From GCA-2862545 sp047609825 (GTDB lineage Bacteria; Myxococcota_A; UBA796; GCA-2862545): DNA of 25,768 bases. The number at the start of each line of letters is the position of its first letter. Positions within the stretch are counted from its first letter, which is position 1. The translations under genes and the position numbers were made by a program. The stretch is taken from assembly GCA_047609825.1 (NCBI GenBank), contig JBLFXJ010000073.1, forward strand, positions 1 to 25,768. The letters are read 5' to 3'. The notes beneath the pieces are model-generated. The model was not told the DNA's origin. It saw nothing but the letters and a program-made list of their open reading frames with translations, and did no database searches. This document shows positions 1 to 6,310 of this stretch, one piece after another.

Positions 1-82
1 CGCAGCAGTAGGGACCGCGGTCCACCAGGGTGCCGCAGTGCCGGCACGCGACGGGGGCGGGGCTAGCGCTGTTCGACGTCAT
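1..82 (-). CDS. ccoI: CcoI/FixI copper-transporting P-type ATPase, N-terminal fragment
   Basis: Only the first 27 codons are inside the window; the gene runs off the left edge. The ATG at 82-80 lies inside the upstream small fixH-like gene, in a different frame. The visible peptide has the pattern C-R-H-C-G, eight residues, then Y-C-C. That is the metal-binding CxxCG...(F/Y)CC start of CcoI/FixI-type ATPases, which supply copper for the CuB centre of cbb3 oxidase. Its place after ccoG and fixH is the standard order of the ccoNOQP-ccoGHIS cluster. No ATPase core motif can be seen, so the call rests on this N-terminal zinc-ribbon-like signature and on synteny. Confidence 0.72.
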   Translation of the reverse strand, partial: MTSNSASPAPVACRHCGTLVDRGPYCC

Positions 83-191
83 ACGACGGCTCGAGCTGCG
101 GCGGGTCGCTGAGCGCGAGCCAGGCCATGGCGACGTTCACCGCGACCACGACCAGCAGACCCAGAGCGATCCCGACCGGCCATCGCCTCAT
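63..191 (-). CDS. fixH: Minimal FixH/CcoH-like membrane protein (42 aa)
   Basis: This 42-codon frame starts with an ATG that overlaps the ccoG stop (ATGA, 191-188), so translation is probably coupled. It ends at TAG 65-63, after ccoI has already begun at 82. The peptide is MRRWPVG, then one hydrophobic helix containing VNVAMAWLA, then a short tail, DPPQLEPSYD. The W-P-x-x-I...VN-x-A-M helix followed by a P...YD/YY tail is what the N-terminus of FixH/CcoH looks like. Family members usually run to about 150 residues with a periplasmic domain, which is absent here. CcoH is needed for cbb3 assembly and contacts CcoN through its helix. The gene is either a genuine helix-only version or a truncated relic; the intact overlaps on both sides favour a functional small protein. 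Confidence 0.62.
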   Translation of the reverse strand: MRRWPVGIALGLLVVVAVNVAMAWLALSDPPQLEPSYDVEQR

Positions 192-1543
192 GGTGCCACC
201 CCAGGACCCGGCGTCTTGAACGTGGTCTCCCAGGTCACCGCGCCGTGCCCGTCGTCCACGTGCACATGCAGTGGGTAGGTGCGCTCCGTGACCCGGTCGC
301 GGGCCAGTTGGACCGCGAGCGGGATCATCCGCGTCTCATACGGCCCCAGGGTGACCGCCGGCATGGTGACCACGGCGTCGTCGAGGCCCTCCACGTCGAA
401 CGAATAGGCGCGCTCGGCGTCGGCCGTGTTGGTGAGATGCACCAGGAAGGTGTTGCGCACCAGATCGCCGTCGATCTGGAACAGCGAGCCGGGCGCCCGG
501 TTCACCGTGACCTCGAACGGCGCTCGGGTGAGCAGCACCCCGAGGAATGCGGCGGCGAGCCCGGTGAGCAGGGCCGCATACAAGGCCGTGCGGAACCGCA
601 CGGTGCGCCGGTCGCGCCCCTGTTGCTCGGCGATGGTGCCATATGAGATCAGGGTCTCGGTGCTCGGGCTGGCCTTGGCCATCACCGCCGTGCACGCGTC
701 CACGCAGCGACCGCAGGCGATGCATTCGAGCTGAAACCCGTCGCGGATGTCGATGCCCTGCGGGCACACCTGTACGCACCAGTTGCAGTCCAGGCACCGC
801 CCGTCACGGGCCGCACCCTTGCCTCCGCGCGCCTCGCCCCGGCCCACGTCGTAGGTGATGGTCAGGCTCTGCTCGTCCATCAACGCGCCCTGAAACCGGG
901 CGTAGGGGCAGATGTAGTTGCACACCTGCTCACGTGCGTAGGCGAAGTCGAGGAACCACAGGCCGGTGAAGAAGGCGACCACGCCGTAAGAGGTGCTGCC
1001 GGCACGCAGCGTCCACAGCTCGGCCGGGTCGCTGAAGAAGCCCATGAAGCCCATCGACAGCAAGAACGCGATGGCCGCAAACGCCGTGAACTTCGTGGCC
1101 TTCAGCCCGGTGGTGGACACCGTGAAGCCCTTGCCGTCGCGCTTGATCCGCTGCTTCCAGATCCCCTCGATCCACTGCTCCACCGGCAGCACCCAGTTGA
1201 TCAGGAACACGCTCTGCGGGCAGGCGAAGCCGCACCACAGGCGCCCGAACAACGAGGTGAAGAAGAACAGCAGGAACGCCGCGAGCAGTCCCATCAGCAT
1301 CAACAGCACGCCGTCGGCCGCCGTGAACATCTGGCCGAGCGCCCACACTCGGCGCCCTGCGACGTCGATGTGCAGCACCCGCTTGCCGCCGATGGACAGC
1401 CAGGGCACGACGAACAGCACCACGTGGAGTGCTGCCGACGTCCACCGGTGCAACTTGTGGAATCCGCCGGGGATGTCGCGCGGGTACACCCACACCCGTG
1501 TGCCGTCGGCGGCCACCGTCGCGGTGCGGGCTGGAATCGCCAT
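188..1543 (-). CDS. ccoG: Cytochrome c oxidase accessory protein CcoG
   Basis: A 451-residue membrane iron-sulfur protein of the CcoG/RdxA/FixG family. These proteins help assemble cbb3 oxidase and have been linked to copper reduction for CuB. Hydrophobic helices lie near residues 36-50 and 75-100, followed by the CGFACPQSVF motif (Cys104/Cys108) and a CNYICPYARFQG motif. A double [4Fe-4S] ferredoxin segment at about 250-287 has CxxCxxCxxxCP followed by CxxCGRCxxAC. The last 150 residues, after a final helix, form a periplasmic immunoglobulin-like domain typical of the family. Length and motif order match complete CcoG. The ATG at 1543 overlaps the ccoP stop (TGATG), and GAGG sits seven bases upstream. 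Fourth structural or assembly gene after ccoN, O, Q and P. Confidence 0.95.
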   Translation of the reverse strand: MAIPARTATVAADGTRVWVYPRDIPGGFHKLHRWTSAALHVVLFVVPWLSIGGKRVLHIDVAGRRVWALGQMFTAADGVLLMLMGLLAAFLLFFFTSLFGRLWCGFACPQSVFLINWVLPVEQWIEGIWKQRIKRDGKGFTVSTTGLKATKFTAFAAIAFLLSMGFMGFFSDPAELWTLRAGSTSYGVVAFFTGLWFLDFAYAREQVCNYICPYARFQGALMDEQSLTITYDVGRGEARGGKGAARDGRCLDCNWCVQVCPQGIDIRDGFQLECIACGRCVDACTAVMAKASPSTETLISYGTIAEQQGRDRRTVRFRTALYAALLTGLAAAFLGVLLTRAPFEVTVNRAPGSLFQIDGDLVRNTFLVHLTNTADAERAYSFDVEGLDDAVVTMPAVTLGPYETRMIPLAVQLARDRVTERTYPLHVHVDDGHGAVTWETTFKTPGPGVAP

Positions 1544-2043
1544 CAGTCGCCCTCACCCTGTGACAGCACGAAGGCCGCCACCTGGGCGATCTTCTCCGGC
1601 CCGAGGATGGGGCCCCAGGCGAGCATGCCCTTGGCCGGCACGCCCTCGGAGATCGTGCGCACCACCTCCTCGATCGAGCCGCCGTGGATCCACTCGGCGT
1701 CCTTCAGGTTCGGCCCGATACCGCCCTCGAGGTTCGCCCCGTGGCAGGCGACGCAGTTCGTCTGGTAGATCGCTCGGCCCGCCTCGGCCGACTTGGGATC
1801 GGCGGCCACATCGGCGGCCGCGACCTCGCGGGTGGGCCACTGCTCCGCCGCCGCCGCGAGCTCGGCCGCGTAGGCCTGCTCCTGGGACGTGGGGCGGATG
1901 AAGTGGTAGTCGGCGGTGTAGCCGATGGCCCACAGGATGGTGAAGCCGAACAGCCACACCCACCAGGCGGGCAGCGGGTTGTCGTATTCGTCGATGCCGT
2001 CGTTGTCGTCGGCATGCCCCAGCAGCTGGTCCATCTGGCTCAT
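1543..2043 (-). CDS. ccoP: cbb3 oxidase subunit III CcoP, mono-haem form
   Basis: A 166-residue protein with an N-terminal acidic stretch and the CcoP hallmark DGIDEYDNPLPAWW, a transmembrane helix (about 24-45), and one c-type haem motif, C97-V-A-C100-H101. The probable axial ligand is Met140 (in KGMLAWG). It passes electrons from soluble cytochrome c to CcoO in the cbb3 complex. Classical CcoP is about 290-300 residues with two CxxCH motifs; here there is only one and nothing is missing at the ends. It overlaps ccoQ upstream (ATGA, 2043-2040) and ccoG downstream. Mono-haem CcoP variants are known in other lineages, so this is more likely an authentic short form than a deletion artefact. Confidence 0.9.
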   Translation of the reverse strand: MSQMDQLLGHADDNDGIDEYDNPLPAWWVWLFGFTILWAIGYTADYHFIRPTSQEQAYAAELAAAAEQWPTREVAAADVAADPKSAEAGRAIYQTNCVACHGANLEGGIGPNLKDAEWIHGGSIEEVVRTISEGVPAKGMLAWGPILGPEKIAQVAAFVLSQGEGD

Positions 2044-2225
2044 GGATCACCCGGGTCGTCAAAGGGGAGCTGTCCGTAGGCTTCCATCGCGGCAGCGCGG
2101 GAAGGGGCGTAGGCGTACCAGCCCCATGCGGCGTACAGGGCCATGAACAGCAGGGTCACGACGCCCATCAGCAGGCCCGTGTCGTCGGTGATCGACTGCT
2201 TGGCAGCCTGGAATAGCGGGTTCAT
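2040..2225 (-). CDS. ccoQ: cbb3 oxidase small subunit CcoQ/FixQ
   Basis: A 61-residue protein with one transmembrane helix (TGLLMGVVTLLFMALYAAWGW) and a short cytoplasmic tail containing LPFDD. Size, single helix, the C-terminal PF-DD element and the position between ccoO and ccoP fit CcoQ, which stabilises CcoP in the cbb3 complex. The ATG overlaps the ccoO stop (ATGA, 2225-2222), and a strong GAGGAGG lies just upstream. The stop overlaps the ccoP start. CcoQ sequences diverge widely, so the assignment leans on context as well as the sequence pattern. Confidence 0.85.
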   Translation of the reverse strand: MNPLFQAAKQSITDDTGLLMGVVTLLFMALYAAWGWYAYAPSRAAAMEAYGQLPFDDPGDP

Positions 2226-2908
2226 TCGCCCTCCTCCTGCAGGGCGATGGCCGCCCGGCCGTCGACGCCGAGACGCTGAAGGTATGCGATCAACGCGACG
2301 ATCTCCTTGTCTGGCGTCGTCGTGATGCCCTGCTCCGCGAGCCGGCCCACGATGCCGTTCGCTTGCGACATCGTGCTCTCGGCCACTCCGGCCACATCAG
2401 CATCGGTGTAGGGCGTGCCCGCCCAGCGCAGCGCGGTGACGGACCGCTGCACATCGGCGGCATCCCAGGTCCACTCGTGCAGCCACGGATAAGGCGGCAT
2501 CACGCTGGCGGCCGACACGGAGCGCGGATCCCGCATGTGCTCGTAGTGCCAGGCGTCGGGGTACTTTCCACCCACCCGCATCAGGTCGGGGCCGATGCGC
2601 CGCGAGCCGAGCTGGAACGGCCGGTCATACACATACTCACCACCGCGCGACCATGGGCCGTAGCGCAGCGTCTCGGAGCGAAACGGGCGCACCCACTGGG
2701 AGTGACAGTTGTAGCAGCCTTCTCGCACATAGATGTCGCGGCCGGCGACCTCGAGCGGCGTGTAGGGTGTGACCCCCGCGAGCGGCTCGGGCTGGGCGGC
2801 CTTCGACGCCATCGTGGGCGCCAGCTCCGCGACAGTTCCGACGAGGATGGCGATAAGTGAGAGGACCGCCATCCACGACGCGGACGATTCGAGAGTTCGA
2901 TGGTTCAC
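2222..2908 (-). CDS. ccoO: cbb3 oxidase subunit II CcoO, membrane c-type cytochrome
   Basis: A 228-residue subunit with an N-terminal membrane anchor (about 10-30) and a periplasmic mono-haem cytochrome c domain. The haem motif is CYNCHSQWVRPF. Family landmarks follow: RYGPWSRGGEYVYDRPFQ, GSRRIGPDLMRVGGKY and MPPYPWL, the last supplying the likely axial Met. It relays electrons from CcoP to the haem b of CcoN. The start is GTG at 2908, with GGAG six bases upstream; it lies 13 bases after the ccoN stop. Length is normal for CcoO, and the 3' end overlaps ccoQ. Confidence 0.96.
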   Translation of the reverse strand: MNHRTLESSASWMAVLSLIAILVGTVAELAPTMASKAAQPEPLAGVTPYTPLEVAGRDIYVREGCYNCHSQWVRPFRSETLRYGPWSRGGEYVYDRPFQLGSRRIGPDLMRVGGKYPDAWHYEHMRDPRSVSAASVMPPYPWLHEWTWDAADVQRSVTALRWAGTPYTDADVAGVAESTMSQANGIVGRLAEQGITTTPDKEIVALIAYLQRLGVDGRAAIALQEEGE

Positions 2909-2921
2909 AGCGCGCTCCGAG

Positions 2922-4340
2922 CTACTTCGCCGCCGGCGAGGCGGGCTGTGGAACTGGCGCGCCAGAGGCGGTCAGGACCAGGTTGACGAGCATCAGGATG
3001 GCGCCGCACAGGAACAGGGTGCCGCCGATGAATCGGGTCCAGTAGAACGGCGCGAGCGCGTGCACGGTGTCGAGGAAGTTGGGGTAGGCGAGCAGGCCAT
3101 CGCCGTCGATCGCCCTCCACTGCAGGCCCTCGGTGAGCCCGCCCATCCACATGCTCACGATGTACAGGACGATGCCGATGGTGGCCATCCAGAAGTGGGC
3201 GGTGGCCCAGTCCCGGTTGTACAGCTCGCGTCCGAACAAGCGCGGTGCCAGCCAATACAACATCCCGAAGGTCATCATCCCGTTCCAGCCCAGCGCACCG
3301 GAGTGCACATGGCCGACGGTCCAGTTGGTGAAGTGCGACAGGGAGTTGATGGACCGAATCGCCATCATCGGCCCCTCGAACGTGCTCATCCCGTAGAACG
3401 ACACACCCACGACGTAGAACTTCAGGATTGGATCGGTGCGCAGCCGGTCCCATGCACCCCGCAGGGTGAGCAGGCCGTTGAGCATGCCGCCCCAGCTGGG
3501 GGCGATGAGCATGATCGAGAACACCGAGCCCACCGTCTGGGCCCAGTCGGGGAGGCCCGAGTACAGCAGGTGGTGTGGACCGGCCCAGATGTACAGAAAG
3601 ACCAGTCCCCAGAAGTGAAGGATCGACAAGCGATAGCTGTAGATCGGGCGCTCGGCCGCCTTCGGCAGGAAGTAGTACATCAGCCCGAGGAAGGGCGTGG
3701 TGAGGAAGAACCCCACCGCGTTGTGGCCGTACCACCACTGCACCAGCGCGTCGGTCATGCCCGCATAGACCGGGTAGCTCCGCGTGAGCGTCGCCGGAAT
3801 CGCCAGGTTGTTCACCACATGCAGCACGGTGACCGTGATCACCATGGACATGTAGAACCAGATGGCCACGTACAGGTGTGCCACCTTGCGGATGGCGATG
3901 GTGCCGAAGAAGTTGATCGCGAAGCCGACCCAGACCAGCGCGATGGCGATGTCGATGGGCCAGATCAGCTCGGCGTACTCCTTGCCCTGGGTCATGCCCA
4001 GCGGCAGGGTGATGGCGGCGGCCACGATGATCCCCTGCCACCCCCAGAAGTGGAACTTCGACAGGGCGTCGTTCCACATGCGCACCTTGAGCAGGCGCTG
4101 CATCGAGTAGTACATCGCGCAAAACACGGCGTTGCCGGCGAACGCGAACACGACAGCGTTGGTGTGCAGCGGTCTGAGGCGACCGAAGGTGGTGTACGGC
4201 GACCCGAGGTTCGCCGGCCACCAGGCCAGCTGCAGGGCGAGGATGGCCCCGACGGTCATGCCCACGATGCCCCAGATCACAGTGGCCCAGAAAAACTTCC
4301 GGACGATGTCGTCGTCGTAGGACGGCGCAGACACGGTCAA
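2922..4340 (-). CDS. ccoN: cbb3 oxidase catalytic subunit I CcoN
   Basis: A haem-copper oxidase catalytic subunit of about 472 residues with around twelve transmembrane helices. Landmarks include HTNAVVFAFAGN (low-spin haem ligand region), WWYGHNAVGFFLT (CuB histidine and the neighbouring tyrosine typical of C-family oxidases), WAGPHHLLYSGLPDWAQ, and HFTNWTVGHVHSGALGWNG (haem ligands). It reduces O2 to water with high affinity and pumps protons. I take the start as TTG at 4340-4338: GGAGG (4350-4346) is five bases upstream and the protein then begins like other CcoN proteins. A GTG at 4334 is the alternative. An in-frame ATG at 4403 lies upstream of the candidate promoter and would add 21 atypical residues. 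First gene of the cco operon. Confidence 0.95.
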   Translation of the reverse strand: MTVSAPSYDDDIVRKFFWATVIWGIVGMTVGAILALQLAWWPANLGSPYTTFGRLRPLHTNAVVFAFAGNAVFCAMYYSMQRLLKVRMWNDALSKFHFWGWQGIIVAAAITLPLGMTQGKEYAELIWPIDIAIALVWVGFAINFFGTIAIRKVAHLYVAIWFYMSMVITVTVLHVVNNLAIPATLTRSYPVYAGMTDALVQWWYGHNAVGFFLTTPFLGLMYYFLPKAAERPIYSYRLSILHFWGLVFLYIWAGPHHLLYSGLPDWAQTVGSVFSIMLIAPSWGGMLNGLLTLRGAWDRLRTDPILKFYVVGVSFYGMSTFEGPMMAIRSINSLSHFTNWTVGHVHSGALGWNGMMTFGMLYWLAPRLFGRELYNRDWATAHFWMATIGIVLYIVSMWMGGLTEGLQWRAIDGDGLLAYPNFLDTVHALAPFYWTRFIGGTLFLCGAILMLVNLVLTASGAPVPQPASPAAK

Positions 4341-4365
4341 GGCGACCTCCAAGGCCCGAGCCTTA

Positions 4366-4381
4366 TGCAGGCCGCGTGCCA
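4366..4381 (-). promoter_or_regulatory. Candidate sigma54 (-24/-12) promoter for ccoN operon
   Basis: Read on the minus strand the bases are TGGCACGCGGCCTGCA. The established RpoN consensus is TGGCACG-N4-TTGC(A/T). The site keeps the invariant GG and GC with exactly ten bases between them and has one mismatch (C for the first T of TTGC). The predicted start of transcription is about 4355, giving a 15-base leader that holds the GGAGG of ccoN. It abuts the opposing site at 4381-4396. Confidence 0.5.
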
Positions 4382-4396
4382 GGCACGGACCTTGCT
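4381..4396 (+). promoter_or_regulatory. Candidate sigma54 (-24/-12) promoter for TauE-like gene
   Basis: The plus strand reads AGGCACGGACCTTGCT, which differs from the RpoN consensus only in the first base. GG and GC are ten bases apart. Predicted transcription would begin near 4407, just two bases before the ATG at 4409, so the message would be almost leaderless or the true translation start lies elsewhere. Together with the minus-strand site the -24 boxes form a perfect palindrome, CGTGCC-A-GGCACG (4375-4387), which could instead be an operator. Confidence 0.45.
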
Positions 4397-4408
4397 TGGT
4401 CACCGACC

Positions 4409-5044
4409 ATGGAAGGCTGGTTGTTCGGAGCTCTGCTGGGCGGCTTGATCGGGTCGCCCCACTGCGTGGGCATGTGCGGCGGGTTCGCGGCGGCGGCGTC
4501 AGACGCGCCGGTCGCGTACCACCTCGGACGTCTGTCCACCTACACGGTGCTGGGAGCGGCGGCCGGCACGGTGGGCGCGATCATCCCCGGGCCACCGATG
4601 GTCTCGGCGGTGGTCTCGCTGGTCGTCCTGGGGTTCTTCTCGCTCCGCCTCGGCGGCATCGTGCCCACAGTGCACGTGGGCTCGGGCCGGGTGGTGGAGG
4701 CCGGGCGCAGGCTGATCGGTCGCGAAGGGCCCGCCGGGCGGTGGGCCCTCGGCGCGGCGACCGCGCTGCTCCCGTGCGGCTTGGTGTGGGCGGCGCTCGG
4801 CGTCGCGGTTGGGGCGAATCACCCAGGCTGGGGTGCGCTGTCGATGGCCGCGTTCTGGCTCGGCACGGTGCCCCTGTTGGCCGGGGCGGCCGCGGGGGTG
4901 CAGCGGTTCGCCCGGCGCAGTCGCGGGGCACGGCTGGCGGTGGCGGCGCTGGTCTTCGCCGCGGGCGCGTGGTCGATCGCGCGGCGGACCGCAGCGGCGC
5001 CGGTAAGCGATGGCGCCCCTCCGACGTGCCACGACGTGGAGTAG
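4409..5044 (+). CDS. TauE/SafE-type (DsbD_2-like) membrane protein linked to cbb3 assembly
   Basis: A membrane protein of about 211 residues with roughly six hydrophobic segments. It begins GLIGSPHCVGMCGGF and has a second conserved element, LLPCGLVWAALG, at about 120. The HCxGMCGG and LPCGLV pair identifies the sulfite exporter TauE/SafE-like or DsbD_2 family (Pfam PF13386 as I recall it). Members of this family recur beside cco/fix clusters, where a role in copper handling or oxidase biogenesis is suspected; no sulfite transport is implied. The start at ATG 4409 places the first helix right at the N-terminus as in relatives. A GTG at 4376 would add 11 residues but overlaps the candidate promoter. 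Divergent from ccoN, separated by 68 bases. Confidence 0.8.
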   Translation: MEGWLFGALLGGLIGSPHCVGMCGGFAAAASDAPVAYHLGRLSTYTVLGAAAGTVGAIIPGPPMVSAVVSLVVLGFFSLRLGGIVPTVHVGSGRVVEAGRRLIGREGPAGRWALGAATALLPCGLVWAALGVAVGANHPGWGALSMAAFWLGTVPLLAGAAAGVQRFARRSRGARLAVAALVFAAGAWSIARRTAAAPVSDGAPPTCHDVE

Positions 5045-5084
5045 TGGGAACGCGCACAGGGGGGAGGTGGTAGGGGGTGCGCTG

Positions 5085-5174
5085 GTGAACAGTGGGGCGC
5101 GCGGCGGGTGGCCGACTGTGCGGCGGATGCTCGCGATGCTCGTCCTGGCCTGCGGCGGCGACCCTGATCGATGA
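5085..5174 (+). pseudogene. Truncated lipoprotein gene, signal peptide only
   Basis: A GTG at 5085 with AGGGGG seven bases upstream opens a 29-codon frame ending at TGA 5172-5174. The peptide has a basic stretch (WPTVRR), a hydrophobic core MLAMLVLA and then C-G-G-D, the look of a lipoprotein signal with its lipobox cysteine, and stops almost at once. No other frame continues a recognisable product. The sequence immediately beyond has different codon character. The best reading is that a lipoprotein gene lost its body when the region to the right was rearranged, at or just before about 5172. A chance short frame cannot be excluded. Confidence 0.45.
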
Positions 5175-5449
5175 CTTCGGCGAACAGATGCAGAGGGTCG
5201 AGGCTTGCTTCGGACTCGAATCTCGTGCTCCGGTCGATGACCTCGAGGTCGAGTCCGTGGACCCCGCAGCTCTATATCAGTTGTCCGACCAAGCCCTTCA
5301 CGACTCGCCGTCGTTTCTCGACCGGACGCTCGTGGAGGGCGAGGATCAGTGCCAGTGCATCGGTTCGGCGGAGGATGTCGAAGGTGGGCGGGTCCAGGAT
5401 CACCGACTCCGATAGGCCGACAACCGAGCCGACAAGACCGTACCCGGCC
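5175..5449 (-). other. 275-base stretch without a confident gene; possible decayed minus-strand frame
   Basis: No clear gene lies between the truncated lipoprotein and the immunity gene. On the minus strand one frame reads as plausible protein, with DPPTFDILRRTDALALILA and then GLVGQLI before a TAG at 5274-5272. The same frame carries on past this stop with VHGLDLEVIDRSTRFESEA and LHLFAEVIDQG. That suggests a gene fragment broken by one in-frame stop. I do not recognise the family. A plus-strand frame at 5092-5415 overlaps it and has similar third-position GC, so the coding strand is not certain. Its position downstream of a toxin/immunity pair would suit an old displaced toxin or immunity piece. 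Confidence 0.25.
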
Positions 5450-6310
5450 TCATCTCCCCGCCGGCCCCGGCTCCCCGAGAGCCTCCGCAAGCTCATCGTC
5501 CGTGAGCCCTGCAAGGACTCGCCCCTGAAGCGTCAAGCCCCTAGCGAAGGCGACGATGGACAAGGCAGCCCGGATCAGATCGGGCTCTTCGTCCCTCCGG
5601 ATGTCTTCCAGGGCCAGCCCAAGTAGGCACTCCCAGGCCCGTCGATAGCCATTCGCCAGGCGGGCGGGGATCTCTGGGTTGTGACCTGCTAAGCGGCACT
5701 CCTCAATCAGTGCCGCGAGGCCAAATGCCCGCCAGTCCGGACAGCCCGACTCGGCCCGTATGCGGACCAGATGCGCCAGAGCCGCATAGGAAGCCACGCC
5801 GATATCTCCCTGATGGTGGAGGTTCTCCCATAGACTCCCCCATGCCTTCTCCTTCGCCGCGTGGTCGCCAGATTCGAGCCGTTCAAGGTCAGGGCGTGGG
5901 TCGAATGGAACTCGGTATCCGCCTTCCATCAAGGCCCACGCGGCGTCATCAAAGGGCAGTGCCATGGACATGGCGGGGCCCGTCGATGTCGACGCATCCA
6001 GCATCGGGTTCAGCACCCTACGGACGACTGCATGACCAACAAGGCGTCCACCTTCATGCATCCGTAGGCGCTTGCCTACCCAGAGCGACCTCGGGCACGA
6101 TTCCGGTGAAAGCAGCGTGATTCGCGCTAGGGCGGAACCGCCAGGGGGCACCTCTTGGACTCCGACATAGGCCTGCTGTCCTGATGTCAGGACTTCGGGC
6201 AGAACCGCGAGGTGTGGCCGATAGCCGGAGAATGCGGGCTTGCTGCGCCCACCCGCCCGTGTTGGCAGCAGGGTGACTTCAGCCTCGAAATCTGGAGGTC
6301 GATTCTTCAT
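5450..6310 (-). CDS. Probable Rhs-toxin immunity protein with EF-Tu domain III-like N-terminus
   Basis: A 286-residue protein whose ATG overlaps the rhs stop (ATGA, 6310-6307), the usual place of the cognate immunity gene. Residues 7-104 match the pattern of elongation factor Tu domain III: DFEAEVTLLP, G20-G21-R22, P-A-F-S-GYRP (to 32), then a strand-rich stretch and EGGRLVG (86-92). There is no GTPase domain. Residues about 125-286 are helical and contain WENLHHQGDIGVASYAALAH, a pattern found in helical-repeat immunity-like proteins; it ends naturally after TDDELAEAL. The role, neutralising the 112-residue toxin tip, is inferred from position. The EF-Tu-like part may act as decoy, docking surface or stability module. 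Codon use is somewhat less GC-biased than in neighbouring genes, consistent with exchangeable toxin cassettes. Confidence 0.75.
   Translation of the reverse strand: MKNRPPDFEAEVTLLPTRAGGRSKPAFSGYRPHLAVLPEVLTSGQQAYVGVQEVPPGGSALARITLLSPESCPRSLWVGKRLRMHEGGRLVGHAVVRRVLNPMLDASTSTGPAMSMALPFDDAAWALMEGGYRVPFDPRPDLERLESGDHAAKEKAWGSLWENLHHQGDIGVASYAALAHLVRIRAESGCPDWRAFGLAALIEECRLAGHNPEIPARLANGYRRAWECLLGLALEDIRRDEEPDLIRAALSIVAFARGLTLQGRVLAGLTDDELAEALGEPGPAGR

Noticed and set aside
2769..4448. A 559-codon open frame on the plus strand
   Set aside because: Antisense to ccoN and ccoO, which are unambiguous from their haem and copper-binding motifs.
5092..5415. A 107-codon plus-strand frame as a gene
   Set aside because: It starts inside the truncated lipoprotein in another frame, has no ribosome-binding site of its own and no recognisable motif; the opposite strand reads at least as well.
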